Shown here piece by piece: positions 55,616 to 64,000 of a stretch of DNA of 64,000 nt. Position 1 is the first letter of the stretch; each line of letters opens with the position of its first letter. A model generated the notes under the pieces. It did no database searches, had not been told where the DNA came from, and saw nothing but the letters and a program-made list of their open reading frames with translations. A program made the position numbers and the translations under genes. The stretch is taken from NCBI RefSeq assembly GCF_011764585.1, contig NZ_AP022853.1:2699501-2763500 (forward strand). Reading direction: 5' to 3'. Source of the DNA: Sulfurimicrobium lacus (lineage in GTDB: Bacteria > Pseudomonadota > Gammaproteobacteria > Burkholderiales > Sulfuricellaceae).

Positions 55616-56161
55616 ATGTTCTCATTCCTATCCAGGGACAAACCATCAGGTATCGGCAAACGCACCCTCAAAGCCATCAACGATGAAGTCATTCACTTCC
55701 TCGAAGCACGGGAAGTGCGGCACTTCAAAGTCTACACTATCGATTATGAGAACAATCCGGTGGTTCTGATACAGGCGGAGCCGCAGAAAAAACTGCGTTT
55801 CTCGAACATTCTCGAGGTCCAGATCAAACGCCATTTGCGGGAGAAACTGGGGTTTCAGGTTCCAGCTGTTTTTTGGCGTTTCAAAACCGACACCAGCGAA
55901 GAACCCGGGCCGGAACAAGCCGATTACGAGTTCGAGGAAAAGCCGGAGTATCCGCAAGACCTGCCTGCTGGAGAGCAGGCAACTGCCGCACCGGAATCCG
56001 TCGATACGACAGAGTCTGGCACAGCAAACACATCAAACTCTGGCGGCGAACACTATGACGTCCGCCACCTCGCCCGTAAGGGCATGGAAGTGGAAGAGAT
56101 TTCCATGGGCGAGTTCGACGAATTTCTCAAGGGCAGTGCTGCCGACGATAGTTCCCCGTAA
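55616..56161 (+). CDS. Conserved-looking protein of unknown function
   Basis: 181 residues, no signal peptide. The first 85 residues form a compact domain (KAINDEVIHFLEAREVRHFK, VVLIQAEPQKKLRFSNILEV, FQVPAVFWRFKTD), and the rest is acidic and rich in Ser/Thr/Glu, with an ordered end (HYDVRHLARKGMEVEEISMG). The end pattern suggests a short binding motif. I recognise no family. The base composition is like its neighbours. An inverted repeat ACACGCT/AGCGTGT (55555-55581) precedes it. Confidence 0.75.
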   Translation: MFSFLSRDKPSGIGKRTLKAINDEVIHFLEAREVRHFKVYTIDYENNPVVLIQAEPQKKLRFSNILEVQIKRHLREKLGFQVPAVFWRFKTDTSEEPGPEQADYEFEEKPEYPQDLPAGEQATAAPESVDTTESGTANTSNSGGEHYDVRHLARKGMEVEEISMGEFDEFLKGSAADDSSP

Positions 56162-56181
56162 CTCCCCCAGACGGGAAATGC

Positions 56182-56511
56182 TTACCAGTTAAGCATTTTG
56201 TTGATTTCAGCTTCTGCGTCCAGCCAGTCCTGAATCTCATTTTCAGGAGAGAAGCCACGGCGCTCCGCCCTGTAAAAAGCTGCCTCGCAGATCATCAGGT
56301 AACGCTGCTCCGGCGTTACGCTCTTCTTGGATTTGGCTTTGGTTGCTGCCGGCTTTTTCGCTGCCGTTGTGACTTTGGCTTTGGGAACTGCCGCCTTCGC
56401 TACTTTTGCAGCCGGTGCTTTTTTCGTCGCGATTTTTACTGGCTCTGCCGGTTTGCTAGCGACGCTGACTTTTTTTTCTTTCACTGCAGTTTCTGTTTTC
56501 GCTTCAGCCAT
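56182..56511 (-). CDS. DUF2934-type protein with Lys/Ala-rich N-terminus
   Basis: 109 residues. The first 65 are low-complexity Ala/Lys/Val/Pro (a histone H1-like tail). The last 40 (VTPEQRYLMICEAAFYRAERRGFSP and on to DWLDAEAEINKML) match the DUF2934 domain. The tail probably binds nucleic acid by charge. Start ATG at 56511 with AAGGAG upstream. Confidence 0.82.
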   Translation of the reverse strand: MAEAKTETAVKEKKVSVASKPAEPVKIATKKAPAAKVAKAAVPKAKVTTAAKKPAATKAKSKKSVTPEQRYLMICEAAFYRAERRGFSPENEIQDWLDAEAEINKMLNW

Positions 56512-56815
56512 GACATCCACTCCTTAAAAATTTAATACCATCTTGTTTCAAGATTAATGCCGCCACATGACAAATGTATTACGCATTGCGGCCATCGTAG
56601 CAGAAAAAGTAATTATCTAAGCAACATGAAGCACCGAGCAATAAGCGTTCCAGACTGTTTCGTTGACTGCGGCTCATTTGAATAAAAAGAATAGCACGAA
56701 TAATCAGTATGATGAAAAGCAGATACCATGTTTTAGGCTGGCGCTTAGCAAAAAACTTGTTGCTCTGATACGCCCGGTACTGGTGCACGCCATCGAGCGT
56801 AGAGCAGAACATGAA
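56512..56815. other. Intergenic region, no feature found
   Basis: About 300 AT-rich bases. A 77-codon minus-strand frame lies here but lacks a ribosome site and any recognisable domain. No terminator or dyad stands out. Confidence 0.5.
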
Positions 56816-57121
56816 TTACTGCAGCAGCTTTTCCAGAGTTCCATCCGGGTTGATGCGGTAGTGTTCACTGCCCTCATTGCGGCCTCGAACGTAGTGATTT
56901 ACCTGTATTTCCCGGCGGTTCTTCACGAAGCTGATCTCGTAGTACTGGTAGTTCTTGAACACCTCTTCGAAATTCAGTCCATGCCCAGGCTGCCATGGCC
57001 TCTGCTGGGGATCGAAATGTTCGAAGTAATAGGGTATATCAGGCGCGAAAGGCAGTTCGTCCGCCGCTGCCAAGGCATATCCCGCAAGCCATGGCAATAT
57101 TGCGGCGAGCAGAAACCTCAA
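56816..57121 (-). CDS. Small exported protein of unknown function
   Basis: 101 residues beginning [18 protein letters not shown], a signal peptide. The mature part ([37 protein letters not shown]) is aromatic and charged. The only plausible start is TTG overlapping the tldD stop (TTGA), so translation would depend on tldD. No family is recognised. Confidence 0.65.
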   Translation of the reverse strand: MRFLLAAILPWLAGYALAAADELPFAPDIPYYFEHFDPQQRPWQPGHGLNFEEVFKNYQYYEISFVKNRREIQVNHYVRGRNEGSEHYRINPDGTLEKLLQ

Positions 57122-58593
57122 GCCGTGCCGCCGACAGTCAGGCCGTCCACCCGCAGCGTAGGCTGCCCTACGCCCACCGGCACGCTCTGCCCTTCCTTGC
57201 CGCAGGTGCCCACGCCGGGATCGAGCTTCATGTCGTTGCCGATCATGGATACCCGCGTCAACACATCCGGACCATTGCCGATCAGCGTGGCGCCCTTCAC
57301 CGGGTAGGTGATTTTGCCATCCTCGATCATGTAGGCTTCCGCGGCGGAAAACACGAACTTGCCGCTGGTGATGTCCACCTGACCGCCGCCGAAATTCGCC
57401 GCATACAAGCCGTGCTTGACCGAGGCGATGATTTCCTGCGGATCCTTGTCACCGTTGAGCATGTAGGTGTTGGTCATGCGCGGCATGGGGATGTGTGCAA
57501 ACGACTCGCGCCGCGCGTTGCCGGTCGGAGCCACGCCCATCAGGCGGGCATTGAGCGAATCCTGCAGGTAGCCTTTCAGGATACCGTTCTCGATCAGCAC
57601 CGTGCATTGGGTCGGATTACCTTCATCGTCGACATTGAGAGAGCCGCGTCGACGCGCGATGGTGCCATCGTCCACCACCGTCACGCCGTCCGCCGCCACG
57701 CGCTCGCCCACCCTGCCGCTGAAGGCGGAACTGCCCTTGCGGTTGAAGTCGCCCTCCAGGCCGTGACCTATGGCTTCGTGCAGCAATATGCCTGGCCAAC
57801 CGGCGCCCAGCACCACGGTCATCGATCCTGCAGGCGCAGGACGCGCATCCAGGTTGATCAGCGCCTGATGCACGGCCTCCTTGGCGTAGCGTTCCAGCAC
57901 TTCGTCGCAAAAATAAGCGTAATCGAAGCGCCCGCCGCCGCCGGCGCTCCCCTGCTCGCGCCGTCCGTCCTGTTCGGCGATCACCTGGATTGACAGGCGC
58001 ACCAGAGGCCGCACATCGGCCGCCATCAAGCCGTCGTTGCGCGCCACCAGCACTACTTCGTATTCCCCCGCCAGGGATGCCATAACCTGGGTGATGCGCG
58101 GGTCAAGGGCACGAGCGATGCGCTCCAGCTTTTCCAGCAGCTTCACTTTCTGCACATCGCTCAGACTGGCAATCGGGTCATGTGGCAAATACAGCGACCG
58201 CCCTTCCGTGCGCTTCACGGCATGGATTCTGCCCTCCCCGCCCTGCTTGGCGATGGCGCGGGTTGTTTCAGCAGCCTGCCCGAGCGCCGACAAACTGATT
58301 TCGTCGGAATAGGCAAATGCCGTCTTCTCGCCGCTCACCACCCGCACACCCACGCCCTGATCGATATCGAAGCTGCCGGACTTCACCTGCCCTTCTTCCA
58401 GGCTCCAGCTTTCAGCGCGGCTATACTGGAAATACAGATCGGCATAGTCGGCGCGATACGCCATGATCTGACCGAACACCTTCTGCAGTTTGCCGCTATC
58501 GAGATGATAGGGCTTGAGCAATGTGCTTTCGGCGGTGGCGAACAGCGTGCCGGGTTCGATCGTGGCTTCTTGCGGCTGGGAATGAGCGGTCAT
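57118..58593 (-). CDS. tldD: TldD metalloprotease subunit
   Basis: 491 residues. The zinc motif [18 protein letters not shown] is intact, followed by the family segments [15 protein letters not shown] and [20 protein letters not shown]. TldD forms a heterodimer with TldE (PmbA) and degrades unfolded peptides, for example in microcin and antitoxin processing. No tldE is in the window. The start at MTAHSQPQ is used; the upstream frame runs into the nitrilase gene. It lies 10 bp after that gene. Confidence 0.95.
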   Translation of the reverse strand: MTAHSQPQEATIEPGTLFATAESTLLKPYHLDSGKLQKVFGQIMAYRADYADLYFQYSRAESWSLEEGQVKSGSFDIDQGVGVRVVSGEKTAFAYSDEISLSALGQAAETTRAIAKQGGEGRIHAVKRTEGRSLYLPHDPIASLSDVQKVKLLEKLERIARALDPRITQVMASLAGEYEVVLVARNDGLMAADVRPLVRLSIQVIAEQDGRREQGSAGGGGRFDYAYFCDEVLERYAKEAVHQALINLDARPAPAGSMTVVLGAGWPGILLHEAIGHGLEGDFNRKGSSAFSGRVGERVAADGVTVVDDGTIARRRGSLNVDDEGNPTQCTVLIENGILKGYLQDSLNARLMGVAPTGNARRESFAHIPMPRMTNTYMLNGDKDPQEIIASVKHGLYAANFGGGQVDITSGKFVFSAAEAYMIEDGKITYPVKGATLIGNGPDVLTRVSMIGNDMKLDPGVGTCGKEGQSVPVGVGQPTLRVDGLTVGGTA

Positions 58594-58603
58594 GTAATGG
58601 TCT

Positions 58604-59488
58604 TCAGCAATGGTGAATGGTACGGTGTTGCAAGGCCGGCAGGCTCTGGCGCAAGCTCGCCTGATAAGCACGGTTGACGCTGGCGATCACCACGCCGGAG
58701 CCGCGCGGCAGGCGGTCGAGGATCACGCCCCACGGGTCCACGATCATGCTGTTGCCGTGGGTTTCGCGACCGGACAGGTGATAGCCGCCTTGCGCCGACG
58801 CAACAACGTAGGCCAGGTTCTCGATGGCACGGGCACGCACCAGGGTTTCCCAGTGCGCCTTGCCGGTGGTATCGGTGAAGGCGGAAGGCAGCACGATGAG
58901 ATCGACGTCTTTCATCGCGCGATAAAGTTCGGGAAAACGCAGGTCGTAGCACACCGACAAACCGATGCGGCCGAACGGCGTTTCCAGCACGACGATCTGA
59001 TCGCCGGGCTCGATGGTTTCTTCCTCGCTGTAATGCTCATTGCCGAGATCGAGCCCGAACAAATGAATCTTGTCGTAGCGTGCCGCGAGCTTGCCCTTGT
59101 CGTCATATACCAGACAGCTGTTGCGCACCTTGCCCGGCACCGAAGCCTCCAGCGGCACAGAGCCGCCCACCAGCCATATCTTGTGCTTTTTTGCCTGCGC
59201 GCCGAGAAATTTCTGGATCGGGCCTTTGCCTTCGGTTTCGCAAACCGCGACCTTGTCCGTTTCCTTCATGCCCATGATGCAGAAATATTCGGGCAAAACC
59301 ACCAGCTTCGCGCCCTGCGCCACCGCCATGTCGATCAAGCGTTCGGCTTCGGCCAGATTGGCGGACACATTGGGACCCGAGGCCATCTGGATCGCAGCTA
59401 CCCGGCAAGTACCGGGTTGCGGCTCCGTCTTCAGCATAGTGGTGCGCGCCTTGGGTTTGGCGAAACTGGATTTTATCTTGCTCGTCAT
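58604..59488 (-). CDS. Carbon-nitrogen hydrolase (nitrilase superfamily, Nit1-like)
   Basis: 294 residues with the catalytic triad: Glu in [11 protein letters not shown], Lys in [14 protein letters not shown], Cys in [14 protein letters not shown]. The sequence is of the Nit1/YbeM type, whose members hydrolyse deaminated glutathione; other amides are possible. Start ATG at 59488 with AAGGGGAA ahead. It overlaps the gene upstream by four bases and sits between it and tldD. Confidence 0.9.
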   Translation of the reverse strand: MTSKIKSSFAKPKARTTMLKTEPQPGTCRVAAIQMASGPNVSANLAEAERLIDMAVAQGAKLVVLPEYFCIMGMKETDKVAVCETEGKGPIQKFLGAQAKKHKIWLVGGSVPLEASVPGKVRNSCLVYDDKGKLAARYDKIHLFGLDLGNEHYSEEETIEPGDQIVVLETPFGRIGLSVCYDLRFPELYRAMKDVDLIVLPSAFTDTTGKAHWETLVRARAIENLAYVVASAQGGYHLSGRETHGNSMIVDPWGVILDRLPRGSGVVIASVNRAYQASLRQSLPALQHRTIHHC

Positions 59489-59838
59489 GGGTTCCCCTTG
59501 TTTTCAAGTGTGATGCCGACCAATTCCAGATTCAAGCCTCGGGCATCGTTTTCTGTATTCAATTCGATACGCTTGCTGTCCACCGCCAAGGCAATCAGCC
59601 AGGCGCGCAACTCTTCGGCCTGGGATACGGCTTCGTCGGAAGCGCCGTGGTGGATAAGCAAACGTGCGTGCGGATGTGCCAGCAGTTCCGCCACGCTGTG
59701 CTGCAACACCGGCTGCGCCACGATAAGGGCAGCGCTGCGCGGGCTGTCCCACAGCTCAGCGGGCAGCGCAGTGCGCTCCGCGCGCGCCAGGCCGCTCAAC
59801 ATGAGACATAAAAATACCAGTGCTAATTGCCGTCCCAC
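59485..59838 (-). CDS. Small exported protein of unknown function
   Basis: 117 residues. GTG start at 59838, with AGGAAAG before it, inside the end of the yhdP gene (16-base overlap). Signal peptide MGRQLALVFLCLMLSGLARA. The mature part (LLIHHGASDEAVSQAEELRA and ENDARGLNLELVGI) has the shape of an OmpA-like periplasmic fragment, but the family is not certain. Translation is coupled on both sides. Confidence 0.7.
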   Translation of the reverse strand: MGRQLALVFLCLMLSGLARAERTALPAELWDSPRSAALIVAQPVLQHSVAELLAHPHARLLIHHGASDEAVSQAEELRAWLIALAVDSKRIELNTENDARGLNLELVGITLENKGNP

Positions 59839-62800
59839 GTTTTGCTTTCCTCGACCTTTTTCTTTAACTTTGTCACAACTGGATTATCCCATGTTCCGGT
59901 AATGCTGTACTCAAAGGCATTGATTTGACCAACCGGGTCCTTGAGCATCTTCTGCACCAGCAGCGCTGTCAAGCCTACCACCGGCCCGCCGAGCAGCGTC
60001 GCGGCGCCGGACAAGGTATCGCCGAACAGCGGCACGACGCGCACCCGCAAGTTCTGCGTTTCCCGTGCCAGGTCGGCTTCGCCGCTCATCACGACCTTGG
60101 CCGCCGGGCCATCCATTTTGAAATCGTTACCGCTTACGACTCCCTGATTGACTTTCACGCTACCGGAAATATCGTCAAAGGCGAAACCGTCGCTGAATAC
60201 ATCGCGGAAATCGAGGGTGATGCGACGCGGCAAGGACTGCAGGCTCAACACACCGAGCAGTTTGCCGATGCCGGGTTCGATTTTCGAAAACTGCCCCTTG
60301 TGCGCCTCCAGCGACATGAGACCGCTCAGAGTGGCATAGTTGAATTCCGTTGGACTGCCGACCCAGTAAAACTGCCCCTTCAGTTTGGCAGTGCCGCCCT
60401 TGACGCTGTCCGGATGACCCACGCGCGCCAGCAATTTGCCGACATCGCTGGTTTCCAGTTGCAGGTTGACCCGGCTTCTGGGCTGCTGCAGCCAGTCCTG
60501 CCACACGCCATCCATGGAGAGCACGCTTTCAGGCGTGGTCAACTTCAGCTTCTCTATGCGCCAATCGCGCGTGTTCGGCGCAGCCAGCAACTCGAGGTGA
60601 CCGAGTTGCATGTTGCGCACGGAAAAATTGTCGGCAACGATATCGAGTGCCGGCAACTCGGAATTCGTGCCATTCGCGGCCGGTGTTGCGTTAACGGACG
60701 GCTCGCTAAGCTTGGGCGGCGCGGAAGACGGCACGGTGAGCGATTTGAAGCGCCCTATGACCCGTCCTGCGCCGCTGCGAGTCCAGTTAACGTTGCCGCT
60801 CATTTCACGGCTTTCCAGTGCAGCCTGCCATGAACCGTTTCGCGCTACCGCATTCAGTCGCAGATCATTGAAACGCTTGCCGAACACATCAACTGTGGTC
60901 AGGTTGAAATTGATGCCGTCGACAGCAACTTCAGCGCCCGCGCTCGCCCCCCCGGCCGGACTCGACACGTTGCGCCAGAAATCAAGGTCGAGGTATGGCA
61001 AGGACCCGGTCAGCCAAAGCCCGCTCGCCGGTAGATTCAGCTGGCCGCCACCGAGGTTGATCGCACCGCGCTCGACTTTCATCTCGTTACCCTCGCGCTG
61101 CCTCATCAGTTGCGCGGCCAGCACCTTTCCATAGCTGACGCTGATGGTGTCCTGATCGAGACTGGTAGCCCTGCGCTCCAGCCGCAACGCCACGCTGTCG
61201 CCTACCTTCTTGTTGAACGGCAGGGGCAATTCACTGCCCAGGCCCTGTAAATTGCTGCTGAAAACCGCATCGGCCAGCTTTTTGCGCAGGGTGATCTGGC
61301 CATTCCATTTCGTGCTGCCCTGCAGGCGGCGCAACATGGGATGGGCAAAGGCCTTGTTCAAGCCCGCTGCCGTCGCCTTGCCACTGGCATTGACTTGCAC
61401 GACGCCCTGCTGCGTCGCGGCGACAAGCGTGGCGGGACCGCCCAGGAACTGGGCCGTGATGCGGGGAATCGTCACGGAAGATCCGGTGAACTGGAGCGCG
61501 CCATTCACCTGCTCCAGCATCGGCGCGCCTGGCCCCAACTGGACGTTGTTGTTCTGGAACGCATAACTGCCCGCCACAGTCATGTCATCCAGGCGGCGCA
61601 AAGGGATTTTCAGGCTAAGCTTGAACAAACCGGTGCCAGAGGCCTGCATGCCTTCGGTAAAGCCATCGATCATGCCGTTGACCGGACTTTGCGCAACGAA
61701 CTTCAGCATATCGACTGTGGGTCCACGCGCTTCGCCATCAACCGTCAACAGTTCGTCCATATGCATCAGGTCGGCGATTTGTACGTGAACCTTCTGCAAC
61801 TGCATGCCATAGGTGTGGCCGGCACGTGCGTAGATATCCATGCTCTTGCCGCGGAACAGCAGATCCACACCGATGCCTTCGATTGCCGGCCAGCCCGGCG
61901 CATATTCCAGCACGCCGCCACTCCCCTTGACAGCCACCTCGAACAATCCGGACTTGCCGTCGGCGAAGGGGAAATTAGCCAAATCCCCTTTCAGGCGCAA
62001 TCGCACATCGTTGGATTGTCCTGCCTTGATCGATTTCTCCAGCCAGTCCCGGGTTTCCTTCCCCACCACCAGCGGCATGTATGCGCTGACGAAGCGCGCA
62101 TCTGCACGTGTAAGCTGTCCGCTCAGGTCAATTTTGCCCGGGCCATTGGTGACCGTGCTATAAGTGCCGTAAGCCGTCCCGGCCAGGTGGTTGTTGGCGA
62201 ACGAGGCGCTGTCGAGCTTGAATTCGTGCTGCCCCGCCTTGCTGCTCCATTTCACTTGGGCAGTCAGAGTATCCAGTTCCAGCTGATGATCGAACACGCC
62301 CGGCAAGTCCAGACTCATGCGATGGCGCGCATTCACGCCCGCCGAGCCGCCCTTCTCGTTTGCATCGATGTTGCCGCTCAATCCGGAAAAACCGGGCAAG
62401 GCATTGCCCGGTGATAAAACATAGGGCCGAACCGCGAGATCGGCGAATTTTCCCTTGACCGCGTAATGGATGGGTGCTTCCCAAGTGCCGCTCCAACTCA
62501 CCGCCAGTTCGCGCAACACCCCCTTCGGCTGCAACAAGCGCAGTTTTTCACGCACATCGGCGTCCAGCGGCAGATAATTGGCGAGCTCCAGCAACGGCGC
62601 GAACGCCAGCCCGTCCACTTGCAGTTCGACCACGGCGGGCGTCTTCACGCGCTCAGGAACCGATTTGAAACGCACGCCAGTCGGGCCGAAAGTCAGCGCG
62701 TCGCGGATAGCGAAGCTCAATTTGCTCGCCTGCAATTCCAGGCCCGGATTCAGATCGCGCCAGCTCAACCGTCCGCTGACGTTTTTCAGGTCCAGTTGCG

Positions 62801-63668
62801 GCAACTCCGGCTTGAGGCGAGTCAGCACATCATTGAGCCGCACATCTGCGGTGACGCCGCGTACGCGCTTGTTGCCGATGGCCAGCCATGCCTGCACCCC
62901 GCCGCTGCCGCGCTCCAGTTGAAACGGCAAATCCAGCCAGCTGCGCCAGGCAGTGATATTCGTGTAATCAAGGCGGGCGTACAACGTGCCGGACCAGTCG
63001 GCAAAACTCTGCAACGAGTTCCCCTTCAGGTCGCCGCGGACATCCAGGGGAAATGCCAGGGCTTGCGGAGGATCGGCGCGCAGTCCGAAACGGTGACGAT
63101 GGCCCCGGTTTTCCAGGCGCAGGTTGGCGTTGTTCAGCACCAGCAGCGGCGCGTGGCGCATATCGTCGAGCCAGGTCACAGTTGCGCCGCGCACCAGAAC
63201 GCGGTGCTGACGCAGCACCCAGTCGCCGAAACCGCTTTCCGTATCGGGTTGGTTGACCCACACGCCGCCGACGTATATCTCGCCCTTGGCGGTGCGGTGC
63301 AGCGCCAGCTTGGGCTGGTCGATTTCCAGCGAATAGAGCCGCACTTCACCCAAGGCAAGACTCCACCAGGCCAGGGTGCTTTCGATGTGGGAAAAGGACA
63401 GCGCGGGCATGCCGGCCCGATCGTAAACCTTCACGTCGCGCAGGCTGAGGTGTGGCCGCAAACCGTCCCAACCGGCGACGATGCTGCCGATGTTCACGCG
63501 CTGCCCGGCAGCATGCGTGATGGTAGCCGAAATGATATGGCGATATTCCGCGATATTAGGCAGCAACCAGTAGCGCAAGCTGAGGACTATGACGGCGAAC
63601 AGAAGCCCGGCGAGGATAAATGCCGAGAGGAGGAAACGGTGCAGCCAGCGGGCAGAAGATTTGAGCAT
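59823..63668 (-). CDS. yhdP: YhdP, AsmA-like intermembrane lipid transport protein
   Basis: About 1281 residues. One N-terminal membrane helix (FLLSAFILAGLLFAVIVLSL) is followed by a very long beta-rich periplasmic region with the DUF3971/AsmA pattern (RHIISATITHAAGQRVNIGS, LSLRDVKVYDRAG) and a C-terminal AsmA-like end (FDDISGSVKVNQGVVSGNDF). YhdP forms a bridge for phospholipid flow to the outer membrane. Length and position before nitrilase and tldD are typical. The start is uncertain: Met at 63668 gives the best signal anchor, but Met at 63698 or 63707 is possible. It has no clear ribosome site. Confidence 0.92.
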   Translation of the reverse strand: MLKSSARWLHRFLLSAFILAGLLFAVIVLSLRYWLLPNIAEYRHIISATITHAAGQRVNIGSIVAGWDGLRPHLSLRDVKVYDRAGMPALSFSHIESTLAWWSLALGEVRLYSLEIDQPKLALHRTAKGEIYVGGVWVNQPDTESGFGDWVLRQHRVLVRGATVTWLDDMRHAPLLVLNNANLRLENRGHRHRFGLRADPPQALAFPLDVRGDLKGNSLQSFADWSGTLYARLDYTNITAWRSWLDLPFQLERGSGGVQAWLAIGNKRVRGVTADVRLNDVLTRLKPELPQLDLKNVSGRLSWRDLNPGLELQASKLSFAIRDALTFGPTGVRFKSVPERVKTPAVVELQVDGLAFAPLLELANYLPLDADVREKLRLLQPKGVLRELAVSWSGTWEAPIHYAVKGKFADLAVRPYVLSPGNALPGFSGLSGNIDANEKGGSAGVNARHRMSLDLPGVFDHQLELDTLTAQVKWSSKAGQHEFKLDSASFANNHLAGTAYGTYSTVTNGPGKIDLSGQLTRADARFVSAYMPLVVGKETRDWLEKSIKAGQSNDVRLRLKGDLANFPFADGKSGLFEVAVKGSGGVLEYAPGWPAIEGIGVDLLFRGKSMDIYARAGHTYGMQLQKVHVQIADLMHMDELLTVDGEARGPTVDMLKFVAQSPVNGMIDGFTEGMQASGTGLFKLSLKIPLRRLDDMTVAGSYAFQNNNVQLGPGAPMLEQVNGALQFTGSSVTIPRITAQFLGGPATLVAATQQGVVQVNASGKATAAGLNKAFAHPMLRRLQGSTKWNGQITLRKKLADAVFSSNLQGLGSELPLPFNKKVGDSVALRLERRATSLDQDTISVSYGKVLAAQLMRQREGNEMKVERGAINLGGGQLNLPASGLWLTGSLPYLDLDFWRNVSSPAGGASAGAEVAVDGINFNLTTVDVFGKRFNDLRLNAVARNGSWQAALESREMSGNVNWTRSGAGRVIGRFKSLTVPSSAPPKLSEPSVNATPAANGTNSELPALDIVADNFSVRNMQLGHLELLAAPNTRDWRIEKLKLTTPESVLSMDGVWQDWLQQPRSRVNLQLETSDVGKLLARVGHPDSVKGGTAKLKGQFYWVGSPTEFNYATLSGLMSLEAHKGQFSKIEPGIGKLLGVLSLQSLPRRITLDFRDVFSDGFAFDDISGSVKVNQGVVSGNDFKMDGPAAKVVMSGEADLARETQNLRVRVVPLFGDTLSGAATLLGGPVVGLTALLVQKMLKDPVGQINAFEYSITGTWDNPVVTKLKKKVEESKTWDGN

Positions 63669-63718
63669 CGATAATCGAAAAAAAACGAACCGCAGCATGC
63701 AAGCCATGCCGCGGTTCG

Positions 63719-63724
63719 ATTATA
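63719..63724 (-). promoter_or_regulatory. Possible -10 box of yhdP
   Basis: TATAAT on the minus strand, 12 bases from the first possible Met and 51 from the chosen start. No good -35 is seen. Confidence 0.35.
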
Positions 63725-63791
63725 CGCGCTAAGGGCCTATTCCAATTTCATTACAATTGCGTCACGCGCAATTCAGGTCAGCCCCTTCCAG

Positions 63792-64000
63792 CTACTTCAC
63801 GGCGTTCTTGAGCTGCTCCAGGATCGCCGGGTTTTCCAGGGTGGAGGTATCGGAGGTGATCTCTTCGCCCTTGGCGATGGCGCGCAACAAACGGCGCATG
63901 ATTTTGCCGGAACGGGTCTTGGGCAGGTTGTCGCCGAAGCGGATCTCGTCCGGCTTGGCGATCGGGCCGATTTCGTGGCCCACCCAGTTGCGTAAGTCGG
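63792..64000 (-). CDS. acs: Acetyl-CoA synthetase, C-terminal end
   Basis: The last 69 residues of a gene entering from the right edge: [20 protein letters not shown], then [20 protein letters not shown]. This is the conserved C-terminal domain of AMP-forming acetyl-CoA synthetase, including the Lys in RSGKIMRR that is acetylated in regulated enzymes. It makes acetyl-CoA from acetate. The rest is outside the window. Confidence 0.92.
   Translation of the reverse strand, partial: DLRNWVGHEIGPIAKPDEIRFGDNLPKTRSGKIMRRLLRAIAKGEEITSDTSTLENPAILEQLKNAVK

Noticed and set aside
56579-56812. 77-codon minus-strand frame between the DUF2934 gene and the small exported protein
   Set aside because: No ribosome site, odd composition and no family resemblance; treated as non-coding.

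Overview
The window looks like chromosome from a denitrifying betaproteobacterium (Rhodocyclales/Nitrosomonadales-like). This is inferred from moderately high GC, a Sec-type (clade II) nitrous oxide reductase cluster with its own c-type cytochromes, and housekeeping blocks such as scpA-scpB-rluB, prfB-lysS and yhdP-nitrilase-tldD. No 16S gene is present, so the genus is not assigned.

Region 1 (1-8277) is a nos cluster on the minus strand: nosZ, a monoheme and a diheme cytochrome c, nosB, nosD, nosG and the start of nosH. A divergent tlpA-like thioredoxin gene follows. Three FNR/DNR-type dyads sit about 30 bp from -10 hexamers, as in class II activated promoters. The dyad between nosZ and tlpA has a -10 box on both sides. 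Region 2 (8283-23610) is signalling and envelope: a heme-containing GGDEF/EAL protein, a Sco copper chaperone, a coupled operon (32-codon ORF, histidine kinase, receiver, hybrid kinase with HPt, receiver-GGDEF-EAL-receiver) and a FecR/DUF6600 protein.

Region 3 (23773-43831) is a decayed 20-kb genomic island bounded by a 24-bp direct repeat of the tRNA-Ser(GGA) 3' end, with an inactivated tyrosine integrase beside the tRNA. It carries a Fic protein, a complete IS21-family element (7-bp target duplication), Rhs relics and an array of split Rhs toxin modules. Two nearly identical genes encode exported YD-repeat shell proteins that stop just before the Rhs core. Three separate exported proteins carry 3, 5 or 4 Ig-like repeats, then the Rhs core with its autoproteolysis motif and a different toxin tip. 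Each is followed by an overlapping immunity-like gene, whose predicted location (cytoplasm, lipoprotein, inner membrane) differs with the tip. This is the most unusual system in the window.

Region 4 (43808-64000) is core genome: tRNA-Ser, an EAL-HDOD protein, a lipoprotein, pgl, a yqjK/yqjE/DUF883 block, rluB-scpB-scpA, prfB with the programmed +1 frameshift, lysS, copA-copZ, a DUF2934 protein, yhdP/nitrilase/tldD and the 3' end of acs.
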